Source: Petrosia ficiformis
Lineage: Eukaryota; Porifera; Demospongiae; Haplosclerida; Petrosiidae
Length of the DNA: 64,000 bases
Assembly (NCBI GenBank): GCA_947044365.1
Contig: OX345636.1
Coordinates: 62,617,537 to 62,681,536 of the forward strand
Direction: 5' to 3'
Shown here: positions 48,965-60,102 of the stretch, piece by piece
Layout of the letters: the number at the start of each line of letters is the position of its first letter
Position numbering within the stretch: the stretch's first letter is position 1
Program-made: the position numbers and the translations under genes
The notes under the pieces: model-generated
Told to the model about the DNA's origin: nothing
Databases searched by the model: none
What the model saw: the letters and a program-made list of their open reading frames with translations, nothing else

Positions 48965-49775
48965 CACAGTAAAAATGAATGGGTTATTTTAACTCTCATT
49001 TGGTCACAAGGGTTTCACTTCCTCCTGAGACTAAACAAATCAATACTGCTTTCTTGTCTACCTAGATAATGTGTACAAGATAGCTATTTATTTCTTTTGA
49101 TTTTGATCTAGCATGAAGTACATGCCATAATAAAGAATGGCAAAAACGCAATACAGTGTCGATATAAATCTCATAATAATTACACATGCATGTGCTGAAT
49201 TTTCAGGAGTGTTATTTGCTATTATAAATACAAATTGATATACATACTTATATTAATTAATTGCTCTGGAATGAGCTTTTTGTTTTTGCAGATGTAGGAA
49301 TTGGAATATTAATAATACACTACAGGCTGTACCTATATAATACTATGCTGCGTATATAGCTACATTGTATTAATTAACAAAAGCAATACAATGTAAATGT
49401 ACTATAAACATATACATCCCCCTACATACATGTGATGACTGTTCAAATATCTGTGGAATACATCACATGTTATTTGCTATTATAAGTACAAATTAATGAC
49501 ATACTTGTATTAATTAATTACTCTGGAATGAGCTTGTTGTTTTCACAGATGTTGGAAAAGCAATACTACACTGTAAAAATGAACTGGTTATTTTAACCCT
49601 TATTTAGTTGCTGGAGTTTCAATGCTAAATATTATGCTTGTGAGGTATAAATTATTGTAATTCTCATACAATTATCTGTGGAGAACAATGTTATTTGTTG
49701 ACAAATTCCACAACTTTGTACTTATAATAACAAATAACAAATAACAAATTAAAACATTTGTGTATATATATATCA

Positions 49776-49809
<34 letters not shown>

Positions 49810-50120
49810 TGTATATACACAAATGTTTTTAAAAATCTATTTGCTATTTATTATTTGTTTTTCACAGATGTTGGAAAAGCAATACTAATAACATACCACA
49901 ATAATTATTGTACCTGTAATACTATCCTATGTATATAGTTACATTTTATTAATATACGTGATTGTTACCATATACATTGGCATGACATGTGCTTTAACTA
50001 GTCAAGAGCAAATAATCTGTGATTACCTAGCAGGAAAACTATATTGGCATAGAGGAAAGTATAATTGCATTGAAACTCCTGTAACCAGCTGAAAGTTAAA
50101 ATAACCTATTTTTTACAGTG
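48965..50120. mobile_element. Composite MITE present only in unit B
   Basis: The ends are inverted over about 50 bases (CACAGTAAAAATGAATGGG and the complement of CACTGTAAAAAATAGG, both followed by TTATTTTAAC). Unit A carries the uninterrupted GGCATCATACACAAT site, indicating a short (CA) duplication on insertion. A third, directly repeated end lies inside at 49570, and internal segments (about 49200-49330, 49455-49560, 49860-49930) are related, so copies have nested or rearranged. Confidence 0.75.
49735..49865. repeat. AT-rich palindrome
   Basis: AAAACATTTGTGTATATATA and its complement TATATACACAAATGTTTT face each other across TA repeats, extended by TTATTTGTTAT-type arms. Confidence 0.8.
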
Positions 50121-51021
50121 CATACACAATTAATTTGCATACATTATACTCATTGAATAACATCATTCTAACACTAAAAACTAAGAATACAAACTACCTC
50201 TGTGACACTGAAATTCGGTAATTGTATAACTAAAATGTATAATATGCTCATTACTAAATATGGTCACAACATGTTATCAAAATTATTTGTTAAATAACCA
50301 ACCTTTTTTACAGTGATGTGCCACACACTAATAATTGTTCAACCTTGTTGCAGAATAAGCCAAATTTGAATAAATTGCTACAATATTAATGTAAATAAAC
50401 TAGTGCAATCTTAAGATTAAACCTCATATATATACAGTGAGAGGTTGCTATAAAATCAATGGAATTACTTTGTTTTCAGTTGTAATGAATTCAGCTAGTT
50501 TATTCTACAAAATAGTGAAATAGGGAATGAAATGTATAAAGCTTAGCTGATGCTTTGCTGATCTCACCTCACATTGAGGTACCCAACTCATGCAGTATAT
50601 AAAGGATTGTCAAGTGCTGGTGGTTGTCATAGCACAGCGCTGAGAGCACTTGTGGCTGAAGTCAGAATAGATTCCCACACTGACTACAAGCATTTTTTCC
50701 TGTCAGCCTTATTGAAAGAATTTAGTGTTCAAGCAGTATAATAATAATTATTATACTTACAAGGATTTCATTACACTGTACCACATCTACTGGGAGCATT
50801 TTTATTGAATCAAATTAAATATACTTCTTTACCAGTATCAAAAGAGAACCTAATATGACACAAGCCCTCAACTGATTTATAATTAATAGGCAAAAAAAAT
50901 ACAGCTAACATGAAATTAGAATGCATACCTGATGATATGAAAACTTGCTTCTTAAGTCTGATCTTCCGCATGAACTTTCACAATAACTGTTAATTAACAA
51001 ATACTCTATCGCGTCAGCAGC

Positions 51022-51051
51022 CGACACACCCAAAAGTTTGGGCGTCGGCGG
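51022..51051. repeat. GC-rich stem-loop
   Basis: GCCGACACACCCAAA folds onto TTTGGGCGTCGGC with a 3-base loop and a small bulge. The local GC content stands out from the surrounding DNA. Position 30 bases from coding-like sequence of unknown type; function unknown. Confidence 0.5.
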
Positions 51052-51294
51052 AGACCGCTAGTATGGTACCTACCATGAATCTCGGATTGTGGGTCTTCAC
51101 CTTTCACGAGATTTGGGATACAGAACTGTTGTTTCCTCGTGAATTTGTTGAAGGGGTTACACTTAATTCGTGAAAACAAACTATCCACATTATTTGTCTA
51201 TTTCAAATTATATATATACCTGGATCACTCTAAAGGCTGGTTTCCACTTACCTGCGATGCAACTGCGTCATAACGCCGGCATTGCCGTTTCCAC

Positions 51295-51558
51295 TTGGCC
51301 AATTGGACACTCTATGCTTATTATTCACCAGAAGGTTTTATCGACTCTTATGATGGCACTGGTTGCATTAAACTAGGAGATTGGAGAACAATAGTTTCCA
51401 ATGATGCTGGTCTTCAGAGATTTTCTAGAACTGGAAGTAATAATTACTCTGCGGCAGCACAAGATATAAGGGAATCTTTTGAAAAGTACTTCAATAGCTG
51501 TATTGGTGCTTTGGAATGGCAAAATAATCATGTACATAGCTGTGGTGAAACAATTTAA
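51295..51558 (+). pseudogene. Harbinger transposase C-terminal stub
   Basis: The frame holds GDWRTIVSNDAGLQRFSRTG and DIRESFEKYFNSCIGALEWQ, the typical tail of HARBI1-type DDE nucleases (G.WR..........N......IR..F..YF.....+.WQ). It starts just inside the left terminal repeat, so the DDE core is absent and no active transposase can be produced. The first residues before the GDWR region are probably not original. Confidence 0.8.
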
Positions 51559-51701
51559 AAAACACATTAAAATAAGTAATAATGATTAATATACGTATAC
51601 TATAGTAGTTTAATATTTTAATATTATAATAGTTTTATATTATATTTATAATATGTTATTACTAATAATCAGTATAGTATGTACTGTTTGTGGTTGTGGT
51701 T

Positions 51702-52580
51702 TTATTCAGTAGTATTAGATAAGTCAGTTTGATGAGTAATGGATAAGTAATCTTTAGATGGGTGATAAGGCTGATAGTAAGGAGGATAATGGCTTGAACT
51801 TTGCAACATTGGTGGATAGAAGGCTTTGAGAATGTCGATCTTTACTCGTGACTTTTCTTGAGGATTCATATTTTTTAGTTGTTTAACTAAACTCAGGCAA
51901 AACAACTTATCATCATCATCATCATCATCCCTAATGCCAGATTTAGTTGCATTCTCATGTTTTATTGCCTGGTTAATTTGAGACATTGTATGCAATAACT
52001 GTTGATCAATTTCAGCATTTGTTAATTTATTTTTCTTCCGAACTGAATCATCAGGTGAATGTGATTTCTGAGGCATTTTTTTCTTTACCGTCTCGGTATC
52101 ATACATACTTAATAACATGTCATCAGTACTAGTAGTAAATGTGCTATCTGACTGCTCATCCCCAACACTTTGATCATCACAATCTACATCATCTTTACTG
52201 CTGCTCCTTTGTGCTTCATCATCACTATCAGCTTCATGTTCCATCTTGTAATTGGATGTTCCTTCCCGATGCTTAATATGAAGGATAAGCCAGCGTAAAT
52301 ACTCATATTCTTTTCTAATTTTAGGTAGATCATCTGTACCAGTTCCTGTTTTTCTAGCAGTTCTATGTTGTTTCAAGTATTTAGAATACCTTGTTCTTAT
52401 AGTATTGTAGCGTCTCTGGCACTCATCTACACTCATTGAGAACTTCTTTGCTACCTCTTCCCAGGCATTACGTTTGGTGGTGCGATTTTTATAGCCTTTA
52501 CACGTTTTGTCGTATATAGCTCTGTAGTTTTGGACATGGTTCATAAGCAGTTCACCAGCTTCTACTGTGCTTTCCGCCAT
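51702..52580 (-). CDS. MADF/BESS DNA-binding protein of the Harbinger element
   Basis: An uninterrupted 292-codon frame starts at MAESTVEAGELL (52580; an upstream in-frame ATG at 52688 is less likely because the residues between are not protein-like). Residues 12-103 form a MADF (Myb/SANT-like) domain: LLMNHVQNYRAIYDKTCKGY, NAWEEVAKKFSMSVDECQRR and WRYLRWLI-like YEYLRWLILHI. Residues 110-190 are acidic/serine-rich with a basic patch (VRKKNKL). Residues 222-254 match a BESS motif (DKLFCLSLVKQLKNMNPQEK), which mediates protein contacts. Harbinger elements encode such a Myb-like partner that brings the transposase to the element ends and the nucleus. Intactness next to a ruined transposase suggests it is young or kept for some use. 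Confidence 0.9.
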   Translation of the reverse strand: MAESTVEAGELLMNHVQNYRAIYDKTCKGYKNRTTKRNAWEEVAKKFSMSVDECQRRYNTIRTRYSKYLKQHRTARKTGTGTDDLPKIRKEYEYLRWLILHIKHREGTSNYKMEHEADSDDEAQRSSSKDDVDCDDQSVGDEQSDSTFTTSTDDMLLSMYDTETVKKKMPQKSHSPDDSVRKKNKLTNAEIDQQLLHTMSQINQAIKHENATKSGIRDDDDDDDKLFCLSLVKQLKNMNPQEKSRVKIDILKAFYPPMLQSSSHYPPYYQPYHPSKDYLSITHQTDLSNTTE

Positions 52581-53109
52581 TTTGACAATTGCCACACCTA
52601 CAAGACACACCCATATATCACCTGCTACTATACGTTTCCATTGAGTCGGTAAAGCCTGAAAGATCGGGAAAGTTGGACTTCTCCCCACTTTAACGGTGTC
52701 CCAGGCCTATCGACTACGGCAACCGAAGACAGTGTTTCCATTATATAATTGGTGGCGCAAGAGCAAATCGCAGTTGCATCGCAGGTAAGTGGAAACCAGC
52801 CTTAAGATTGAATCTCGTGATATTGTTATCTTCAAAATTGTTCTTTTTGTAGTATTAAGGCTGGTAGCTCTTGACAGTTGATTGAATATGATGGCACCTG
52901 ATTTACCGGAACTGTTCCCTCTGGATTAAGGGGAAAAGTATCCAAGCTTGGGTGACAAAGTTCACTTGTATTTCAGGATGTTTCAATTACTTCTAATTCA
53001 TTGGTCAATCTAATAATACTAAATCAAAGTAGAAAAACATACCTGTACAATGTATACATCTTACTAAGTTGTTTCTTCTCTTTAATTGGGGCTTGAAATT
53101 TCATTCAGG

Positions 53110-54290
53110 CCATAATCATTATGATACATAATTATATATATAATATAATTTTATATGTATAATTATATATTATGTGGATATAATATTATATATATTAAGT
53201 ATATTATATAAGTACATATACAATATTATAATATGACAATAATTATATAATTACAATTATATTTATGTAATATAATATTGCACAAGTATAAGTTTTCTGA
53301 TTATACTTAACTACTTAAGTACTTTTTATGGCCCGTAGGGCCATCCCTATGATTGTTTTCCCACGGGTTCGATGTATGTTTATATATATATATATATATT
53401 TTCTTGTGTCCACTTACTCGAGTATGCGTTGTATACGTAGTTAAGAAAGTGACGTAATTCCCGGGGGGGGGGGGGGGGGGGGGGGCTCGATAAATTAATG
53501 GGTGTGGCGCGTAATAGAACGCGCGCTCAAACAGAAAGCTGGTTGTAGCTTACATAGATTTGAAACTGGAACTACTAGCTAACTGTTCTACCTGAAATAT
53601 ATTCCTAAAGTTCTACAAGATTCTTTAAAAGGTAAAGAGAGTATAGATAATCAAAATAGTAACTATAATAGGCTGATGTGTTTCAGGCATGATAAAGTCA
53701 GCCATGATTACTGAATGCTGGACACCATAAAGCAATCATAGGGATACTTTTTTTCTCTATATACACTTGTTTATAAATACCTTTATTTATCATTTTCTTT
53801 AAACATTGAAGATCACATAAGCAATAATAACTGTTAATAATTAATAATAACAAGATGAGAAAACGTAACAAAAACAAACAAACAGAGCAAGTACAGTAAA
53901 ATACAATAAACAGGAAATTAAACTGAGGAGTAAAGAAGCAAGATCCATTGTCAATTACATAAATCACACACAAATGCACACATGCATAATAAACATACAC
54001 ATATCTATCACACAATGTTAAAATTCTTTTAATCACTATAACCAAGTGCAAATGTGATACCTCTGCGGTCAATTAACAGCAGTCAAAAGTTTGTATAAAA
54101 TAATTATAGTAAACACTTAATTAAGTGCAGACAGGAAAACAGCAGTTAATCAAGTGCAGACAGCAAAACAATCTACATGTATGTGGCATACATTCACCTT
54201 TATGCTCACCTTTGATGCAAGCACATGGCACAAACCCTATATAACCAGCTTAGCTAACCAACCTCGCTGTAAAAATTTACATTAATAAAC
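53110..54290. repeat. Rearranged copy of the 45.8-46.5 kb region
   Basis: 53110-53330 is the reverse complement of about 46260-46400, and 53760-54290 is the reverse complement of about 45780-46260, while the block between them (53330-53760) matches 42590-42930 and 46430-46640 in direct orientation. A 23-base G run lies at 53463-53485. Confidence 0.75.
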
Positions 54291-54617
54291 ATTTTAAATA
54301 AAGTCCTAAGATAAAAAGTTGAAGCAATTTTTTATCCGTAGGACAAAATATTGTGTGATAGATCGGTTTATTGTGCATGTATGTGATATGAGTCTAAGCT
54401 GAGTTGAGAAGAATGAAGAACTTTAAATGTTTATTCATTGAACATGTTCACAGCATGCAATCAAGCACATGTGTGTTTCAGCAAAAAATAACAAAAATGA
54501 TTTTAACCTTAGATAATAGTTAATTAAGTGAAAGTGAATAATTGTGATTTTAACCAAAATTAATAGTTAATTGAAAGTGAATCAAATGAACACGAAAGAC
54601 AGCCCTGAGTCAGTAGT

Positions 54618-55006
54618 TCATGACATTGAGATGGAACTTATCATGTCATCCTTATATGTAAGGCTAAAAGGTGGACATGTTAGTAATGCCATCTTGGTAA
54701 TCTTGGTGTCTTCATTACAGCACAGTTTATGTACCATGTCACCAGTTGCTGTTAATGACATTGGTGATGGCATTTCAGAAGATTTGACAAGAATATGAGT
54801 AGTGAGAAGTGTTTCACAGGACTCGGTATTTTGCATCATTCGACATTTTGTACACTCACCAATTTCAGGGTATGTACAGTTGATTCCGACCACTACCTTA
54901 CTGTTACAGTTAAGACATTTCTTGAGTTCATCAAGGTACTTCACTCCTAAAATCCGTACATTGTGTAATTGATGGTGAGTAAATGTATCTGTATCAGAAC
55001 TGTCTT
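54618..55006 (-). CDS. RPA-like OB-fold/zinc-ribbon fragment
   Basis: The minus-strand frame, probably an exon after acceptor GTTGCAG (upper end 55006), encodes about 128 residues. It has two cysteine pairs (CLNC and CTKC, 17 residues between pairs), then alternating hydrophobic strands ending LTATGDMVHKLC and PFSLTYKDDMISSI. The layout resembles the zinc-ribbon OB fold of replication protein A large subunits, which mobile elements often carry. The frame is open throughout. Whether it is a gene or an element remnant is unclear; CpG-rich element ends flank it. Confidence 0.45.
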
Positions 55007-55218
55007 CTGCAACATATCAGAAATTTCTTCTATGGTTGAATCACTGAACAATGTTGAGAGATGGCATTTTCTGTTGAATTCTTTCACAATGAATCTGTTT
55101 CATAGTGTAGCAGTGATGAAGTTAGAACTGGATACCAAATGTTGAGAAATGATTGAGAGGAGCGAGAAGGATACCAAACTTCACGAAGTAAGCACACGAG
55201 GCAAACTATACACACCAA

Positions 55219-55283
55219 TGCGCATGCGCAACATACAGAGTGAGTGAAAATGGCGAGTGAGGAAAGTCTATCGATTCCATGAA
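55219..55283 (+). promoter_or_regulatory. NRF1 palindrome and short start exon
   Basis: TGCGCATGCGCA (55219-55230) is a perfect NRF1-type site. Twenty bases downstream a plus-strand ATG (55250) opens MASEESLSIP, stopped by TGA, after which KLEIVISFVKEIITNRLKTK continues in frame. The minus-strand OB-fold frame points the other way, so the site may be bidirectional. The TGA suggests a decayed start. Confidence 0.4.
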
Positions 55284-55349
55284 AGCTGGAGATCGTCATT
55301 TCATTTGTCAAAGAGATTATCACAAATCGTTTAAAAACAAAGATTACGT

Positions 55350-55430
55350 GATAACACACAGACAGACAGACAGACACATACACAAACCGAATACTATAAC
55401 TCTCCGCCTACGCGCTCGGGTTAATAAAAC
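55350..55430. mobile_element. CAGA-tandem, CpG-tipped element end
   Basis: Tandem CAGA units are followed by CTCCGCCTACGCGCTCGGGT and TTAA. The design parallels 11625-11690, marking it as a recurrent element terminus. The other end was not located. Confidence 0.4.
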
Positions 55431-55906
55431 ACACTTGCATATGTAATTATATAGCTACAAATAGGAGCTGCATATACTGTATACATGTACACAATGCAGC
55501 ATTTGTGTGGTCAGAGGAGACCAGGCCCAGAGGTACAGATTTTATTAAATGGCAGAATAGGTGATGCTTTGCTCTGTCCCCTCAAAGAGATGGACAAGTC
55601 CCCTGCCACCCAAAATACATATGTATTTTACACATTTTCGTACACACACATGTACACTCACATACATATACTTATACAAATGTAAACACACACACATACT
55701 TATACACACACTTGTATCCATACACACACATATAACTATTCATATGTGCACAAACATGCACATGCATACATACATATACATGGACATGGAGACATATACA
55801 TATTCTCTTGTTTTGATGTGGTAGTAATTAGATTGGTTTAATATGTTCATTAATGTGTTATTAGCACCTGTGAAGAGGAAATGGCATTCCAACAGTATAT
55901 AAATAA

Positions 55907-55946
<40 letters not shown>

Positions 55947-56087
55947 TACTGTACACACACACACACACACACATGCACACACGCACACACAAACAAACAT
56001 ATATATCCATACACTCACATACATAATTATACTTATACAAATGTAAATACACACATATACTTATACACACACACATATATATATAAT

Positions 56088-56119
<32 letters not shown>

Positions 56120-56148
56120 AATTATATATATATATATGTATATTATAT

Positions 56149-56292
56149 AGTACACTTACAGTTCTTATATACAAAATATAGACCCAAGTTTTAGTGTCTG
56201 AGGATGTAGCCCGAGCTTGCGAGGGCTATATCACATCCGAGGACACTAAACCAAGGGTTTATATTGTGGTATATAAGAACTCTAAGTGTACT
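56149..56292. repeat. GC-tipped long palindrome 2
   Basis: AGTACACTTA and TAAGTGTACT bound a 144-bp inverted repeat with arms sharing AGTTCTTATATAC and TTTAGTGTC. The tip reads GCCCGAGCTTGCGAGGGC. Confidence 0.85.
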
Positions 56293-56382
56293 CTATACAA
56301 TATATAGTATGCTGGTGGATTAAAGATACACAGGTTTATATACAAAATATAAGACCTAACCACATCAAACGATTGCATGGTA

Positions 56383-56420
<38 letters not shown>

Positions 56421-57113
56421 ACACACACATGTACACATATGCACCCACACATACATACCTACATATATACATACATACATGCACACATTCCCTTGTTTTG
56501 ATGTGGTAGTAATTAGATTGGTTTAATATGTTCATTAATGTGTTATTAGCACCTGTGAAGAGGAAATGGAATTCCAACTGTATATAAATAATATATATAC
56601 GTTTGTATACATATAATTATATATATATTTATATATTGCACACACACTCACAAACATATATATCCATACACTCACATACATTTTATACTTATACAAATGT
56701 ACATACACGCACATATAATTATACACCCACATATATCCATGCACACATATGTATCTACACACACATATTATATATACACATATACATACATGCATACATA
56801 TAATGCACACATTCCCTTGTTTTCATGTTGTAGTAATTAGATTGGTTTAATATGTTCATTAATGTGTTATTAGCACCTGTGAAGAGGAAATGGAATTCCA
56901 ACTGTATATAAATACGTTTGTATACATATATATATATATTTATATATTGCACACACACTCACAAACATATATATCCATACACTCACATACATATTATACT
57001 TATACAAATGTACATACATGCACATATATTTATACATCCACATATATCCATGCACACATATGTATCTACACACACATATTATGTAATAGTTAGAATACAC
57101 TTTACCGTGATTA

Positions 57114-57239
57114 CGTGTTTTAATGTAGCACGAGGGTGGGTCAATAAAGGTCGAGTTTACATAATGCACGAGCCGAAGGCGAGTGCGTTATGTAAACGAG
57201 ACCTTTATTGACCGCCCAAGTGCTACATTGAAACACACG
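57114..57239. repeat. GC-tipped long palindrome 3
   Basis: The arms share AATGTAGCAC, GTCAATAAAGGTC and GTTTACATAA; the tip reads GCACGAGCCGAAGGCGAGTGC. Related CCAAT-like text (CTGATTGGCC) follows at 57411. Confidence 0.85.
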
Positions 57240-57689
57240 ATGCACTGTCAAGTGTGTTCTAAGTGATTTATTGACAATCTGGTGAACTACCACTGTTGTT
57301 GAAGCAGCTTCGTTAGTAGAGGTGAGCAAAGTGTGCAATAACTATTTATTGCACGCAAAAGTGTGCAATAAGTGATTTAATGGTCAATCACGTGATGCAA
57401 TATCTGCACTCTGATTGGCCACAGGTCACATGATCAGCAATAAATATACACATATACATACATGCATACATATAATGCACACATTCCAATGTTTTGATGT
57501 GGTAGTAATTAGATTGGTTTAATACCTTCAGTAATATGTTATTAGTAACTGTGAAGAAGAAATGGAATTCCAATTGTATATAAATATTAATATGTTATAA
57601 TTGTATATATATATATATATAATAATATGTATGTGTGTATTAACTTTTATATAAACTGTTGGAATTCCATTTCCTCTTCACAGGACTAT

Positions 57690-60095
57690 TATAGCTAGTT
57701 TATACTTTCAGTTTTAGCTTTTGCACACATACTCACATTATTATACCTCATTCTTTCAATGCTTACAAGTTAGCCTGGCTTGATACCAAGTGTTAACTAA
57801 GTTGCTTGTATTTGTATCATCTACTTTAACTGCTTACTTTTCCTAGTTGTAGTTTATTCTACAGGAAAGATAGAAGCCTTATTTATCATTTTGGTTTTGC
57901 GTGGGCACTAAAAATGATGGTGGATAACCAGCAATCAACGAAAAACACAAAAATTCTATTTAAATACCCTTACATTCTGCATTCGTGTGAATTACATCAT
58001 AGTACATTTAACAAGGTATAGACAGTAGAGAACAGTACAGTACAGTACAGTACATATTGTAGTACAATCATCTTCGTGGGAAAATTATATTAATCCAGAG
58101 TCATCAAGGAAAACAGAAGGACATACATGATAATAGAATAACAAACAGATGCAAAATTATCTGTCAATCTGGAAATTATATTCCCATTGCTTTGTTCAGA
58201 AATATATCATTGATAATTAGTAATCAGAAACATACAATTATTAATTTTGTAAAATTGTATTCTTTAATAATTATTATTTTTTCAAAATTATGTTGTCATT
58301 GAGATAATTATTATTTTTGATTACCAATACTATCACCTGGAGCCTACAAAAAGAGAAACAATACTTATTCTATCAGTGCAAGCCTCAATCAAAAATCATA
58401 GAAAGGGCGGACATTAAAGCATGTTAAAAATCATGTCATTTGATGTTTTTTGGCATAATATAATACTAAAAATAGTATCTGGAAAATAAAGTTTGAATTA
58501 CCACTGCTGAATGTAAAATTGCCATTTTACATTGCTAAGTCAACCAGTTGACATGCATGGTGTTGATAACTTAGTAGTTTTATATCGAGGGATAATTTCT
58601 AGTTCTATTATTGTCTGTTATCTATTTGCTTACAGGATTTCATTCCATCACAAATAATAAACAATGGAATTAAATTACTAAAATGTTATGTATATACTTG
58701 TAATTATGATTTGCTTTCAACTAATTATTAAGTGGAAATATGCAAATTATATAATCATCAATCATTGGAACGCGAAAGTCATGATACAATTTGAAAGCCA
58801 TTCAAACGTATCTGTCAAGTCGTAATTCATCTAATTAGTGCTACATTCATAAATCTAAATTTTTATTTTCGATCACCATAATAGATCAAATATAATAATT
58901 ATGACATTTATCATGATAGTTATTTAGTTATTGCTGGATCTCTATTCTCTGGTAGTGATTTATCTGGAATGGGGGAGCTTACTTGTAACAATTTTACTTG
59001 TTTATAACGATGAACAGTAACTTGTATATGGAGAGAAAATTGATTATTGTCCTGAAATGGAACTTTTTACAAGAAATATTCTACACTTCCCATACAAATA
59101 TGTACCAAAATGCCAATTACACCCTCAGACTGAAACAAGCAATTTTAGTCGATTAACATAATTATATATTCAAACCTCACATGTTTCATTTTCCCACTTG
59201 TTTCTCACATTTGCTCATAATTTCTCCCCAGTAATTAAGCTTGTTAACATTACCATAGTTTTGTCTATGATATGTCCTTATTTAAAAGGTTTTGTATTTA
59301 TATAGATACCATAGAACGTAGTTGAAAACATTAGGGCCCAACACAGTTTAGAACATTTCTGCTGTAGAATTATGTAGAAGCAAGGCTTATAGTAATTCAA
59401 CAAAATAATTTAAATAGTTTCTTGTGTTGTTCCTGTTTTTTCAGAAGTTCATAAACTATCATTAAATATGGCTATTACATCAGTAACCTCACATGTACAA
59501 CACAAATGTGCTACAAAAATATTTTCATCATGATGACAGTTAGCATTGTTCCTCAACTTTAAATTATATGGGTATTCCAGTTGCAGCTAGCTCCCCCATA
59601 TCCTCATACCACCCATGCTTCACAATTATTATGAGGGAAAATCCCAAAGATATAAATTTGTAAATAGATAAAACTCAACAGATACAAACAATCCCAATGA
59701 AACCATACAAATTGAATAATAATTATAATAATAAAATAGGACTAAAAATAGACACAATATACTTGACTAAACCATACCACACACTCAATACAAAATGTGA
59801 AAAGATAAGCCAATCAACTTACTACAAAATATTACAAAATTCATGCATGATAATAAATTTATTACAGTATGCAAAAATGTTTACTGCAACACCACTTTAT
59901 CATTTAGAAATTGCTATTACTTGCAGCTGTGTTTACTTCAATAGTCTGTGGAAAAGAAATTGTAAGTAAACCAGATAACTGATTGAAGCTAAAAATTGTT
60001 TAATGTGTATTCACTACATATAAAGTGCTGTAATAATTATAATTATAATTATGTATGTGTGTGTGCATGGATAACAATATCCAGAAGTGGTTACT
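57690..60095. other. AT-rich DNA with one possible terminal exon
   Basis: Mostly featureless. At 58311-58343 (minus) a strong acceptor (TTTCTCTTTTTGTAG) is followed by an 11-codon frame APGDSIGNQK and a stop, which could be the last exon of a minus-strand gene such as the death-domain gene upstream. A short GTACA tandem lies at 58035-58055. Confidence 0.25.
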
Positions 60096-60102
60096 TATAA
60101 CT

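Larger units (their letters stand above)
42690..50330. repeat. Tandem duplication, about 3.7-kb units
   Basis: Unit A (about 42690-45440) and unit B (about 46430-50330) align in the same order and orientation, for example GGATTAGTAGATATCATG at about 43333 and 47009, and CTCTGTGACACTGAAATTCG at 45330 and 50192. Both share the same hAT-like insertion and minisatellite. Unit B has an extra 1.15-kb element at 48965-50120, with unit A showing the empty site. Several hundred bases (45440-46430) separate the units. Confidence 0.9.
51234..52802. mobile_element. PIF/Harbinger DNA transposon, transposase deleted
   Basis: Perfect 34-bp inverted ends (AGGCTGGTTTCCACTTACCT and 14 more bases) lie between TAA target copies (51231-51233 and 52803-52805). 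The TWA target, the end sequence, a transposase fragment and an accessory DNA-binding protein in convergent orientation are the PIF/Harbinger signature. At 1569 bp it is far shorter than a full element because most of the transposase is missing. Perfect ends imply recent mobility. Confidence 0.95.
55640..57690. repeat. CA/TA-rich tandem array with a conserved core
   Basis: Blocks of ACACACATACATAT-type sequence alternate with a core of about 100 bases (GATGTGGTAGTAATTAGATT ... AGCACCTGTGAAGAGGAAAT) found at about 55808, 56493, 56817 and 57490, plus an inverted piece at 57655-57685. Spacing is about 685, 325 and 675 bases. Two palindromic insertions account for part of the difference. All long frames here are repeat artefacts. 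Confidence 0.9.

Noticed and set aside
55485..57211. Many 60-100 codon frames on both strands
   Set aside because: All lie in CA/TA-rich tandem DNA and repeat with the array period.
59697..59969. 90-codon plus-strand frame
   Set aside because: Its Asn/Lys/Tyr-rich composition matches random translation of AT-rich DNA, with no motif or splice context.
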